From contig NZ_QGGP01000004.1 in assembly GCF_003148645.1 (NCBI RefSeq), positions 124,001 to 188,000 on the forward strand: DNA of 64,000 bases, read 5' to 3'. The stretch comes from Xanthomarina spongicola. Lineage in GTDB: Bacteria > Bacteroidota > Bacteroidia > Flavobacteriales > Flavobacteriaceae. The translations under genes were made by a program, and so were the position numbers. Positions within the stretch are counted from its first letter, which is position 1, and each line of letters begins with the position of its first letter. Under the pieces are notes generated by a model. It was not told where the DNA came from, searched no databases, and saw nothing but the letters and a program-made list of their open reading frames with translations. Shown here piece by piece: positions 9,006 through 18,040 of this stretch.

Positions 9006-9758
9006 CTATGAAATGGATGACTGATTAAATAAGGATAACAAAATGTAAACCAGAATAATTAAAGGAATTGCAGCAAACTTTAGCACAATTAATAATACCA
9101 AGCAAAGCAGGATAAAGACATATCTAATGGCATTATCCTTAAAGCTCCAGTCTTTAAATTTTAATGCAAATAACTTAACCGAAGACACTAGCATATATGA
9201 ACTTACAAAAGTAAGTATTACTAAAAACCAAGGATTTAAAATAATGGAATTAATTAAATCGTTATTCTGAAATTCCATAATTAATGGTAACGAAATAATT
9301 AATAAGGTATTAGCTGGAGTTGGTAATCCTTTAAAATAAGATTGCTGATCTTCGTCAATATTAAATTTTGCCAATCTATAAGCAGAAGCCATAGTTATTA
9401 AAAACCCTAATAAAGCTATAGGTGCAAATTGAAATCCTTGCCAATGCAAAGCACTATTCCATTCGTTAGAAAAGGATACCAAATCTGGTGCATCACTTGT
9501 TAATGCCAATAATTTAAACATAATAATTCCAGGAACCAAACCACTAGTAATCATGTCTGCCAAAGAATCTAACTGAATCCCTAATTCGCTCTGTACCTGA
9601 AGTTTTCTTGCTAATAAGCCATCAAAGAAATCGAAAAAAATACCTAAAGCAACAAAACCAGCTGCAGCAATAAAATTATTATTCACAGCAAGTAAAACTG
9701 CAATACATCCAGAAAATAAATTTAAAAGGGTGACTATGTTAGGAATCTGCTTTTTCAT
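9006..9758 (-). CDS. pssA: CDP-diacylglycerol-serine O-phosphatidyltransferase
   Basis: A 250-residue membrane enzyme that makes phosphatidylserine, the precursor of phosphatidylethanolamine. The CDP-alcohol transferase motif is complete in DFFDGLLARKLQ through GIQLDSLADMI (about 43-71), with all the aspartates that bind metal and CDP. Six to seven hydrophobic helices are predicted. The frame is open to 9812, but the ATG at 9758 gives MKKQIPNIVTLLNLFSGC, the usual family start. Psd is not adjacent. Confidence 0.92.
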   Translation of the reverse strand: MKKQIPNIVTLLNLFSGCIAVLLAVNNNFIAAAGFVALGIFFDFFDGLLARKLQVQSELGIQLDSLADMITSGLVPGIIMFKLLALTSDAPDLVSFSNEWNSALHWQGFQFAPIALLGFLITMASAYRLAKFNIDEDQQSYFKGLPTPANTLLIISLPLIMEFQNNDLINSIILNPWFLVILTFVSSYMLVSSVKLFALKFKDWSFKDNAIRYVFILLCLVLLIVLKFAAIPLIILVYILLSLFNQSSIS

Positions 9759-10023
9759 TAAAATAGGCTTAGATAAGTGTAAAAATAACAAACTATTTTC
9801 GTCTAATAACAAATGAATGTAAAAATGATTGATAAGAAATTTGAATTATATTTTCTTTAGATGAAATAGAACATCTAAGCATAGCCTTTGTTATGGTTCT
9901 ATTTTATGTTGAAATATTAAAGAAATAGAAACGAATTTCATCGATTATTTTTACATTTAATTGGTATACTACAACAATTATACAATAACTACTATATTTT
10001 CAAGTTTAATAAGTTGAAAAAAT

Positions 10024-11121
10024 ATGGCATATTTGCAGAAAGAAATTGCATTGAAGACAAAATTAACAATCTTACTTTTTTTATTATCCGTATCCGTATT
10101 CAGTCAAGCCGTTAGAAAATATTCTAATGAGTTTATGAATATTGGTGTTGATGCTGCTGCATTAGGTATGAGTAATGCCGTTACAGCTTATTCAGCTGAT
10201 GTAAATTCTGGATATTGGAATCCTGCTGGACTGGTTCATTTGGAAGATAAACAACTGGCTTTAATGCATTCAAGTTATTTTGAAAGTATAGCTAACTACG
10301 ATTATATTGGCTTTGCGATGCCTATTGACGATAGAAGCGCTTTAGGAATCTCATTAATTCGTTTTGCAGTCGATGATATCTTAAATACCACACAACTTAT
10401 AGACGACGAAGGAAATATTAATTACGATAGAATTAGTTTGTTTTCAACGGCTGATTATGGTGTAACTTTTTCTTATGCTAGAAAACTCCCTTTAGACGGT
10501 TTGAATTATGGTATTAATGCCAAAGTAATTCGTCGTGTTATTGGAGATTTTGCTTCCTCTTGGGGTTTTGGGTTAGATGCTGCCATTCAATTTGAAACAA
10601 GAGACGAATGGAAGTTTGGTATTATGGCTAGAGACATTACTACCACATTTAATACTTGGAGTATAAACGAAGAAGCCTTTCAAACCATTCAAGATGCTGT
10701 AGAAGGACAAAACCAAGAACTTCCAGAAACTACAGAAATTACAATTCCTAAAGTACAGTTTGGAGTTGCTAAAAAATTCATTATTAGACACGATTATTCT
10801 TTATTAGCTGAAGTTGACTTAAACATTCGCTTTGAAGAAAACAACGACATTATCTCTACCTCTTTTGCAAGTATCAATCCAGCCCTTGGTCTGGAGTTTG
10901 GATATATAGATATGATTTATCTTAGAACTGGTGTTGGTAATTTTCAAAATGAATTACAACTAGACGATCAAGAACGTGTGAGCTTTCAGCCAAGCATTGG
11001 TGTTGGTTTCAAATACAAAGGCATTCAAGTAGATTATGCCTTTACAGATATTGGTGATCAAAGTATTGCCTTGTATTCAAATGTATTCTCATTAAAAATA
11101 GATTTCAGTATCTTTAGATAA
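10024..11121 (+). CDS. PorV/PorQ-like outer-membrane protein (type IX secretion family)
   Basis: A 365-residue beta-barrel protein. It has a signal peptide ending near VFSQ, then GVDAAALGMSNAVTAY and GYWNPAGLVHLE, the pattern of the PorV/PorQ/UPF0164 family. PorV helps shuttle substrates from the type IX translocon, while this longer relative is often annotated as a second PorV-like protein; whether it takes part in secretion is unproven. An alternative TTG start at 10051 would give a tidier signal peptide (KTKLTILLFLL). The DUF4105 gene follows after 8 bases, so the two probably share a transcript. Confidence 0.78.
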   Translation: MAYLQKEIALKTKLTILLFLLSVSVFSQAVRKYSNEFMNIGVDAAALGMSNAVTAYSADVNSGYWNPAGLVHLEDKQLALMHSSYFESIANYDYIGFAMPIDDRSALGISLIRFAVDDILNTTQLIDDEGNINYDRISLFSTADYGVTFSYARKLPLDGLNYGINAKVIRRVIGDFASSWGFGLDAAIQFETRDEWKFGIMARDITTTFNTWSINEEAFQTIQDAVEGQNQELPETTEITIPKVQFGVAKKFIIRHDYSLLAEVDLNIRFEENNDIISTSFASINPALGLEFGYIDMIYLRTGVGNFQNELQLDDQERVSFQPSIGVGFKYKGIQVDYAFTDIGDQSIALYSNVFSLKIDFSIFR

Positions 11122-11129
11122 ACAACCTT

Positions 11130-12305
11130 ATGAGACATTGTTTCTTCATAATAATTACCTGTCTTTTTTTTATTTCATCCTCTTTTTCTCAAACCAAAAG
11201 ACTTTCAGACGAGGCTGAAATAAGCGTCCTAACCATTGCACCAGGAGCTTCATTAAACGACGCCTTCGGACATAGTGCTTTTAGAATAAAAGACAAGAGA
11301 TTTGGAATTGATTTGGTTTACAATTATGGTATTTACGATTTTAACACACCTAATTTCTATACCAAGTTTGCTCAAGGAAAGTTAAATTATTTAATAGGAA
11401 GGAATTATTACCTAGATTTTTATAACAGTTATGTATATCAAAATAGAACGATTGAAGAACAGTCCTTAAATCTAAGTCAAACTGAAAAGCAGCAGGTTTT
11501 TGATTATCTTGAAAACAATTACAAACCTGAAAATAGAGCTTATTTATACGACTTCTTTTTTGACAACTGTGCTACTAGAATTAAAGATGTTTTAGTTAAA
11601 AATATCCATAGTTCTATAACATTTAACAATCCCGAAAACTTTCAACCACAAACGTTTAGAACCCTTATCCAAAATCAATTAGATGCTAATTCTTGGGGTT
11701 CTGTTGGTATTGATATCGCATTAGGATCTGTTATAGATAGACCTGCCACTCCAGAAGAACACATGTTCCTACCAAAATACATTCACACCTTTTTTGGAGA
11801 AGCCACACTAAATACTAGTACTAATCCACTGGTAAAAAGCAATAAGTTGGTATTTAAACAAAAAGAAACTAAAGGGTCTAAACAGATGCTATTCAGTCCC
11901 TTTGTAATATTTAGCGTTTTAGGTATTTTAATTATTAGTATAACCTATTTAGATTATAAAAACCAACGTAGAACAAAACTTCTAGACATACTTTTATTTA
12001 CTATTACTGGACTTATTGGTGTTTTTATCTTATTACTTTGGTTTGCAACAGACCATGAAGCCACTGCTCAAAATTACAACTTACTCTGGGCATTTGCCTT
12101 AAATCTTTTTGTTCTAGGACAAGTAGCCAAACAAACACCTAAATTGTGGTTTATTAAGTATTTAAAGTTTTTAATAATTATGCTGTGTTTGCTTACGTTC
12201 CATTGGATGGTTGGCATTCAGGTATTTGCCATAGCCTTATTACCTCTGTTTCTAGCTTTAGGTATTAGGTATATGTTTTTGGTTTGGTATTATAAGATGT
12301 TGTGA
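11130..12305 (+). CDS. DUF4105 (Lnb-type) periplasmic domain membrane protein
   Basis: A 391-residue protein with a signal peptide (cut after SFSQ, about residue 21), a DUF4105 domain (about 25-230) and five or so C-terminal membrane helices (255-390). The domain shows APGASLNDAFGHSAFRI and DFFFDNCATRIKD, with the His and Cys-Asn positions typical of the family, which resembles a papain-like peptidase fold. The substrate is unknown. It follows the PorV-like gene by 8 bases. Start ATG at 11130. Confidence 0.85.
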   Translation: MRHCFFIIITCLFFISSSFSQTKRLSDEAEISVLTIAPGASLNDAFGHSAFRIKDKRFGIDLVYNYGIYDFNTPNFYTKFAQGKLNYLIGRNYYLDFYNSYVYQNRTIEEQSLNLSQTEKQQVFDYLENNYKPENRAYLYDFFFDNCATRIKDVLVKNIHSSITFNNPENFQPQTFRTLIQNQLDANSWGSVGIDIALGSVIDRPATPEEHMFLPKYIHTFFGEATLNTSTNPLVKSNKLVFKQKETKGSKQMLFSPFVIFSVLGILIISITYLDYKNQRRTKLLDILLFTITGLIGVFILLLWFATDHEATAQNYNLLWAFALNLFVLGQVAKQTPKLWFIKYLKFLIIMLCLLTFHWMVGIQVFAIALLPLFLALGIRYMFLVWYYKML

Positions 12306-12322
12306 GTCCAATGTCTACATCT

Positions 12323-12355
12323 TTGCGAGAAGCGCAGCGACGTCTCTCCTCGCAA
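12323..12355. repeat. Palindromic intergenic element (TTGCGAG...CTCGCAA)
   Basis: Perfect 7-bp ends TTGCGAG (12323-12329) and CTCGCAA (12349-12355) enclose AAGCGCAGCGACGTCTCTC. It looks like a short form of the element at 59,252, which has the same ends and a CGAAGCG core. It lies between two convergent genes and could act as a bidirectional stop. Confidence 0.6.
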
Positions 12356-12436
12356 TGATACTCGTTTAGGAAAAACTCGTAATGATTACATGTCGTTGGT
12401 TCTTTTACAGGATTGAGACCGTACTAAACACTGAAC

Positions 12437-13828
12437 CTACTGTCCTCTAAAAAACAACATGGTACTTAAGGTTTTTATAATCACATTAGCATCTAAGAAG
12501 AAGCTTCTATGTTTAATATAATAAAGATCATATTGAAGTTTTAACAGGCTATCTTCAACTGTAGAGCCATAACGTACTTTTACTTGAGCCCAACCTGTTA
12601 AACCTGGTTTGATAATATGTCTAGTCTCATAAAATGGAATGACTTGCGATAATTCTTTTACAAAGTATGGGCGCTCTGGTCTTGGGCCAATCAAACTCAT
12701 GTCTCCTTTTAAGATATTTAAAAACTGAGGGAATTCATCTAACCTAGAACGTCTTAAGAACTTACCAAAAGGGGTTACACGACTATCATTCTTCTCTGCC
12801 CAAACTGCTCCTTGTTTTTCAGCATTTATAATCATAGTTCGAAACTTAATAATAGAAAATACTTCTCCATTTTTTCCCACTCTATCTTGAAAATAAAAAA
12901 GAGGTCCACGATTAGCAATTAGATTCCCAATAAAGATGAAAGGTAGAAGACAAAGTCCAATTAGCACACCACTAAAAGAAAAAAGTGTATCGAATAAACG
13001 ATGATAGAACAAATAAAATTTGTTTTGATTAGATCGGCTAAAAGGAAAGTATTTGTAAAAATCTTTTCCTACAAATTGTACTGGAACACGATAGGTGATG
13101 TCTTCGTAAACTTGTGTGTATTCCTTTATAGGAAATCCACGTTCTAACAGTAGAATTAAATCGTTATAAATAGTTGAAGTAATAGTTTCAGCATTATAAC
13201 TAGCAACAACTATTTCTGAAATATTCTCATTTTTAATTACTTGATGCATTTCATTAGGTTCATACTCTCTAATACCTCTATATTTAATTTTATTTTCCAG
13301 AGGTTCTTCGCAGTTAATAAATCCAACTATCTTATAATTAGGATCTGAATTTTTAAATGCATCAACAATAATTTCAATATTAGAAGTTTCACCTACAATT
13401 AATACTTTTTTATAAAACCTTGGGGAGGTAATAAAATTTAAATACACTAACCTCCAAATAAAAAGAGCAGAAATAATTGCTAAATAAAAGTATAATATTT
13501 GAAGCCGGTTAGTAGGTAAAAAAGGAGTAAAAAAGGGTGTTAACAAATAAAATAAAACAGTTACAGAGGCTGTTAATATAATGTTACCAATAACTTTATC
13601 TAATCTACTAGCTTTTTGTAAATCATAAAGTTCAAAAATGGTCCCAAACACACTAATGTATAGTAAAAGTACAACTATCCATGACCAGTTTTCTTTAGTC
13701 ACTGTAAAATAATCAAAAGTAAATAAGGTACTTACCAAATATAACATACCTAATACAGATAGTATATCTGCAACTCTTAATAGAATTTTACGTTCAGAAA
13801 TATTAAAATGAATACCTTGCTTTGACAT
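12437..13828 (-). CDS. Undecaprenyl-phosphate sugar phosphotransferase (WcaJ/WbaP-like)
   Basis: A 463-residue membrane enzyme that starts repeat-unit synthesis by placing a sugar phosphate on undecaprenyl phosphate. Four N-terminal helices (about 15-130), a central nucleotide-binding-like domain (VGETSN, 145-150), a fifth helix (about 278-302) and a C-terminal sugar-transferase domain are visible. The last shows KFRTM (328-332), RRSRLDEFPQ (359-368) and GPRPER (381-386). The sugar cannot be read from sequence; glucose or galactose phosphate is usual for this long form. It has its own promoter at 13,847-13,876 and closes the polysaccharide locus. Confidence 0.93.
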   Translation of the reverse strand: MSKQGIHFNISERKILLRVADILSVLGMLYLVSTLFTFDYFTVTKENWSWIVVLLLYISVFGTIFELYDLQKASRLDKVIGNIILTASVTVLFYLLTPFFTPFLPTNRLQILYFYLAIISALFIWRLVYLNFITSPRFYKKVLIVGETSNIEIIVDAFKNSDPNYKIVGFINCEEPLENKIKYRGIREYEPNEMHQVIKNENISEIVVASYNAETITSTIYNDLILLLERGFPIKEYTQVYEDITYRVPVQFVGKDFYKYFPFSRSNQNKFYLFYHRLFDTLFSFSGVLIGLCLLPFIFIGNLIANRGPLFYFQDRVGKNGEVFSIIKFRTMIINAEKQGAVWAEKNDSRVTPFGKFLRRSRLDEFPQFLNILKGDMSLIGPRPERPYFVKELSQVIPFYETRHIIKPGLTGWAQVKVRYGSTVEDSLLKLQYDLYYIKHRSFFLDANVIIKTLSTMLFFRGQ

Positions 13829-13846
13829 TTATGTTAAAAATAAGAG

Positions 13847-13876
13847 TAAAGATACTAAGTTAACAAACTTATGCAA
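13847..13876 (-). promoter_or_regulatory. Promoter of the sugar-phosphate transferase gene
   Basis: On the minus strand TTG (13874-13876), 19 bases, then TATCTTTA (13847-13854) fit the TTG-N19-TAnnTTTG pattern with one mismatch. The start codon at 13828 is 18 bases beyond the -7 box, so the leader is very short. Confidence 0.65.
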
Positions 13877-14091
13877 GTATTTTTATAATGGGTTTAGTTT
13901 TAGTTATTGCTTTAAAAGTTTATATTGGTTGGATGTTGATTTTTATCAAATTTCTTTTGTTTGACAAAAATTTTGGCCGTCTGATTTCCATTTACAATCT
14001 CTTTCGCTGGATAAGGGTAGAGTGTTAAAAACTGTAAATAAAATCTAGGTTTATTCCAACTGTTTGCTTTTATCGAGGTAGTTACTTTTCG

Positions 14092-15102
14092 TTAACTAAG
14101 CAATTCTACCCATTTATATTTTATTACATTCCAATCAAATTGCTCTACTTTCTGTCTAGCATTAAATGCTAAGGTATTTGTAGCAACCGGATTATTTAGT
14201 AGTTGTTTTATAGCAACTACAAAAGTATCTACATTATTAGGAGGCACTAACAAACCATCCTTTTCATGAGTAATAAGATATGGTAAACCTCCAACATTGG
14301 TAGATATTACTGGTAAGCCTAATGCCATAGCTTCAATAACACTCACAGGCATATTATCGAAATTGGTTGTATTTATGAAGATGTTGTAGTCTTTGGCTAA
14401 AGCTAACCATTCTTTTTTAGGAAGCTTTCCTGTTATTTTTATTGACACATTTAACTCATTCGCTAATTGCTTTACGGTTTCCATAGAACCATCAGCATCC
14501 GGACCCACCATACACAGACTTGCTTGTATGTTATCATCCTGCAATTCTTTTAGAATTTTTACAGCTAACAATGGATTATAGATTGTTGAGAACGAACGCA
14601 CCCATAATAAATCAACTTTTTGTAATTCTTTTATATGAAATACATATTGATCCATTTCTAAACTATTAGGAATATAATCTACGTTTTGGTAGCCAGAAGC
14701 CTCAAATGCTTCTTTTAAGTATATTGAAGGAGATACTAACTTATAGGCAGGTTTAAAGATAACTTGGCACAATTTAGGATTCATTTTTAAACGCATAGGC
14801 AGATTACCTCCATGTAAAATTGGAATATACTTTAAACCTAAGAAAGAACATACTAAACTAACACAAAAAGCATAATAAAAATTCTGAGTACTATAAGTAT
14901 CAATTAGCACCACATCTGTAGTTTTTCTATGCCTGAAACAACTCGAAAGCATATCAAACAATCTATAAACCTTATTAGCTTTAGAGGAAGCATAAACTAA
15001 ATTAAAGCCTTCCTTTTCCAACTTAGCCCCTAAAGTTCTAATTGCTGAAATATTAGCTGTTCGTTGTTTTAAGTTGTTTCCTATGTAAAGGACGTTTTTC
15101 AT
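14092..15102 (-). CDS. Glycosyltransferase family 4
   Basis: A 336-residue cytoplasmic GT-B enzyme that adds a sugar from a nucleotide donor to the growing repeat unit. The C-terminal donor domain carries the family signature SVIEAMALGLPVISTNVGG (about 262-280) and DLLWVRSF before it. Donor and linkage cannot be predicted. The ATG at 15102 gives MKNVLYIGNNL; an in-frame ATG at 15111 adds three residues. The gene overlaps the preceding polymerase/ligase-like gene by 50 bases, which ties the two together. A 59-codon frame stays open beyond its stop codon. Confidence 0.88.
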   Translation of the reverse strand: MKNVLYIGNNLKQRTANISAIRTLGAKLEKEGFNLVYASSKANKVYRLFDMLSSCFRHRKTTDVVLIDTYSTQNFYYAFCVSLVCSFLGLKYIPILHGGNLPMRLKMNPKLCQVIFKPAYKLVSPSIYLKEAFEASGYQNVDYIPNSLEMDQYVFHIKELQKVDLLWVRSFSTIYNPLLAVKILKELQDDNIQASLCMVGPDADGSMETVKQLANELNVSIKITGKLPKKEWLALAKDYNIFINTTNFDNMPVSVIEAMALGLPVISTNVGGLPYLITHEKDGLLVPPNNVDTFVVAIKQLLNNPVATNTLAFNARQKVEQFDWNVIKYKWVELLS

Positions 15103-16417
15103 GTGTAACATTTAATAAGGCAAGGCCATAGATAAAAGCTGGTGCTGCAATTCGCATAGAGGAATGATTAATTGTCGCAAACCAAAAAGCTAAAAAGACA
15201 TAAAAATAATAATTCTGTTTGTTTGAAGCCCTCATATCAAGGGGTTTAAATAATAGGATTACCAGAATAATAATACCAAAAATCCCGTGTTCAGCTAGAG
15301 TTCTGCTAATCTCGTTATGAGAAGTTATACCTTGCCCCTCCTCTTCAATACGCCTATCTTTAGCTCGACTAGACCCAATTCCAAAAAAAGGGTTTGTAAT
15401 AAAACCTTCTATTTCTCCCAAAAATAATTCTGAGCGACCTGTAGTTAAATCTTTTTTCTCAATCCCAGAAGCGTTTTTATTAGCATACCTCATTTCAGTC
15501 AATCCTCGTGTTTGATTAGAACTTATAACCCAAGCTAAAGTTAAAGCACTTATAAATAAAACAAAAACACCCAGTACTTTGTTTCTTACATTAGAACTTG
15601 CTTGAGCAAAATAAAATACTAAAAAAATAGCTAAACATAGTACAGCTGCTATTACACCACCTCTACTTAAAGTAACCACTGCACGATAAGAAATAAAAAT
15701 TAAGAGCAAAATATTTAATAACTTTATCCCAAAATTGGATGAATTTACAAATAACCGAATACCAACAATAATCATACCTAGTCCCAAAGCTGTTGCAACC
15801 TGATTTGACCCAAAACCACCTGCTGCTTCACGATTGGATGCTGTACTAGTTAAAACATCACGCAAATCTGGTGCATAAAAATAAACGTATATGGTATGTG
15901 CAATAATGGGGAGTAGCATATACAATAGGATCTGAGACATTTGTTTAAATGTCACCTTTTTATCATAACAAAATAACGCAGATAAGCCAAGACAAACAGG
16001 GCCGCTTAACACAAAAGCAATATTCGTTCTAAAATTAGCATCAAAACTTAAAGTGGTAGAAGCCACAAAAATTGAGGGTACTAAGAGCATTAAATAAATA
16101 AAATACGGATAGCCTTTTCCTGATAAGCCTTTATAAAACATTCCAAATAAAACAAAGACGATTACCATATATTTTCCAGCCTCGTAAGAAATTGCACCTC
16201 GCGTAGTTCGAAAAAACACCTCTGCTCCAACAAAGTAAGCACAAGCTTTTAAGACTTCATAAGTTTTTTTATTATCAGCAACCGTAATGATACGATATAT
16301 AAAATATATTAAAGCTGCAAAAAAGTAAAGCTTTGAGAAGCTCTCATTTAAATAAATTAAAAGCCCAATAACTATATGAAATACTATAGCACTAATATAT
16401 GTAATGTTGGTTTTCAA
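15053..16417 (-). CDS. O-antigen polymerase/ligase-like membrane protein (Wzy/WaaL family)
   Basis: A 454-residue protein with about eleven membrane helices. A large outer loop near residues 305-360 contains TGRSELFLGEIEGF, FFGIGSSRAKDRR and GITSHNEISRTLAEHGIFG, the layout of the Wzy_C/O-antigen ligase family. It either joins repeat units or transfers finished glycan to an acceptor; sequence cannot decide. The start is TTG at 16417, because the next ATG lies beyond several helices. It is the only polymerase or ligase candidate in the locus. Confidence 0.85.
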   Translation of the reverse strand: MKTNITYISAIVFHIVIGLLIYLNESFSKLYFFAALIYFIYRIITVADNKKTYEVLKACAYFVGAEVFFRTTRGAISYEAGKYMVIVFVLFGMFYKGLSGKGYPYFIYLMLLVPSIFVASTTLSFDANFRTNIAFVLSGPVCLGLSALFCYDKKVTFKQMSQILLYMLLPIIAHTIYVYFYAPDLRDVLTSTASNREAAGGFGSNQVATALGLGMIIVGIRLFVNSSNFGIKLLNILLLIFISYRAVVTLSRGGVIAAVLCLAIFLVFYFAQASSNVRNKVLGVFVLFISALTLAWVISSNQTRGLTEMRYANKNASGIEKKDLTTGRSELFLGEIEGFITNPFFGIGSSRAKDRRIEEEGQGITSHNEISRTLAEHGIFGIIILVILLFKPLDMRASNKQNYYFYVFLAFWFATINHSSMRIAAPAFIYGLALLNVTHEKRPLHRKQLKTTNS

Positions 16418-16502
16418 AATAAAAAGCTTATATAATTTTGTAGTAAATTTTGATTAACAAATCTTGACATAAAAAGAAAAAAATTGCTTTTTATGGAATA
16501 CA

Positions 16503-17303
16503 TCAAAAAATCTCTTTATAATCGTTTAAAGGAAATCTATAATGATAACTTTTATTCAATAAGTACAATATAAAGTGTATCATAAAAACAGGTAAATAAG
16601 GTCTAAAATTAGTTAAAAACTTATCGTAGGTTTTATTAGAATAATTACAAATTAAAAAAGGCACTGTATTTGGGTTCAAATAATTCCTATAGACACTAGA
16701 TTCATAAGAATTTTCTTCTTCTAGGAAAGAATTGAATGTTAATTTTTTTCCTTCTCTTAATATTTGATAAAATTCAATAACAGACAGTGGTTTTTCGTTA
16801 TAATAAAACATAATTCCATAAGACACATCAACAAACACCCATTTATTTAATTCCTTAATATATACTTCATTATAAGAATGTCCTCCATACTCTTCTTCAT
16901 AAGGAGCTCTAGTTGACCCCCATTCTCTAACTTGAATATCATTTATCACACAAAAATTATTAAATATTTGTGCCATATCACTACATACACCTCCTTTACC
17001 CGCAAGCATTATTTTAAGAGCTTCTTCTGAAGGGACACTTAAACCTGGCCCTCCTTTGATATGTTTAACAAGCCATTTGTTTAATTTTTTAACACGCTCT
17101 AAGTCTGAACTTGGCAATCCATCCAAAAAAACTAAATCATTTATCTCGTAAAAATATTTTGGTATCTCTTTCTTTTCATTTATATCATTATACGAATAAG
17201 CCTCAATTTCATGAATATTTGAATTTTTAGAGAGCAATTTAAATCGAGACCTATATAAAAATGGGTGCCGTTTAAATGTCCAAAGTATCTTTTTTAAAAT
17301 CAT
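16503..17303 (-). CDS. Transglutaminase-like cysteine protein
   Basis: A 266-residue protein with a complete transglutaminase-like Cys-His-Asp set: Cys107 in GKGGVCSDMAQIF, His142 in YGGHSYNEVYI and Asp159 in WVFVDVSYG. Such proteins cleave or form amide bonds; many bacterial ones are peptidases. There is no signal peptide, so it is probably cytoplasmic, though the C-terminus is hydrophobic (about 235-255). It lies in the polysaccharide locus below a FemAB-like and a GNAT gene, which suggests a task in amide or amino-acid modification. The substrate is unknown. Confidence 0.8.
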   Translation of the reverse strand: MILKKILWTFKRHPFLYRSRFKLLSKNSNIHEIEAYSYNDINEKKEIPKYFYEINDLVFLDGLPSSDLERVKKLNKWLVKHIKGGPGLSVPSEEALKIMLAGKGGVCSDMAQIFNNFCVINDIQVREWGSTRAPYEEEYGGHSYNEVYIKELNKWVFVDVSYGIMFYYNEKPLSVIEFYQILREGKKLTFNSFLEEENSYESSVYRNYLNPNTVPFLICNYSNKTYDKFLTNFRPYLPVFMIHFILYLLNKSYHYRFPLNDYKEIF

Positions 17304-17566
17304 TAATGATGTATATATTTATCGTAATTGCTAAAAATATGTATTTTTTTTTTCTTATACCTAATAAATCAACACTTTAGAACTTTAAAATTCTATAGAT
17401 TTCTTATTGCAACATGTGCATAATAACTATTTGCTGTTTTACTGCTGGCTATAGCTTTAAATTTAATATTGTAACAAAACGGTAAACTTCAAAGGTTATA
17501 AATTCATGCAATACTCTAGAAAATAAATCTTGTTGTAATTTTAGAATTCATATATAAATTTAATAA

Positions 17567-18040
17567 TTATTTGTTTTCAAAATAAACAATCTGTTTTTTA
17601 AGGTAAAACCAAAGCCATCTTCTACCTTTAATAGCAGCAAATTTACTAAAGCCTGCTTTTTCTATTCCTTTTATTGAAGGAATATTGTTATTGTTAACAA
17701 CAATAAAAACATCCTCAATTCCTTTATTTAAAGTTTCAAAAGCAATTTTATTAATGACTTGTGGATAAATAGATCGCCCTCGATACAATTTATTAGTATA
17801 ACAATCTCCAATTACTGGTCCCTTTTTTTTTAATAGTTTCAGGAGGAATACTTTATCAAATAAGTAACTTACGTGTACCACTATATTACTTTCTATTATA
17901 GTGTAACACCATTTGTTTTTTTTACGAGCTTTTTCAATTTCATATCCAAAATTTGGCACATTAAATTCAACGTAATGACCCATTTTATAAATAAGGACAT
18001 CGATATGTCTGACTCGAAATCTATTTATTAATTTTTTCAT
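17567..18040 (-). CDS. GNAT-family acetyltransferase
   Basis: A 157-residue protein with the GNAT layout: a central strand followed by GDCYTNKLYRGRSIYPQVINK (the acetyl-CoA loop, about 94-113) and IPSIKGIEKAGFSK near residue 135, the usual end of the fold. It probably acetylates an amino sugar or an amino acid of the surface glycan. Its start overlaps the stop of the FemAB-like gene by one base, so the two are cotranscribed. A gap of 263 bases with no recognised content separates it from the transglutaminase-like gene. Confidence 0.75.
   Translation of the reverse strand: MKKLINRFRVRHIDVLIYKMGHYVEFNVPNFGYEIEKARKKNKWCYTIIESNIVVHVSYLFDKVFLLKLLKKKGPVIGDCYTNKLYRGRSIYPQVINKIAFETLNKGIEDVFIVVNNNNIPSIKGIEKAGFSKFAAIKGRRWLWFYLKKQIVYFENK

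Noticed and set aside
17304-17566. Possible small gene in the gap before the transglutaminase-like gene
   Set aside because: Only a 22-codon open piece without a start is seen on the minus strand; no motif or conserved content supports it.
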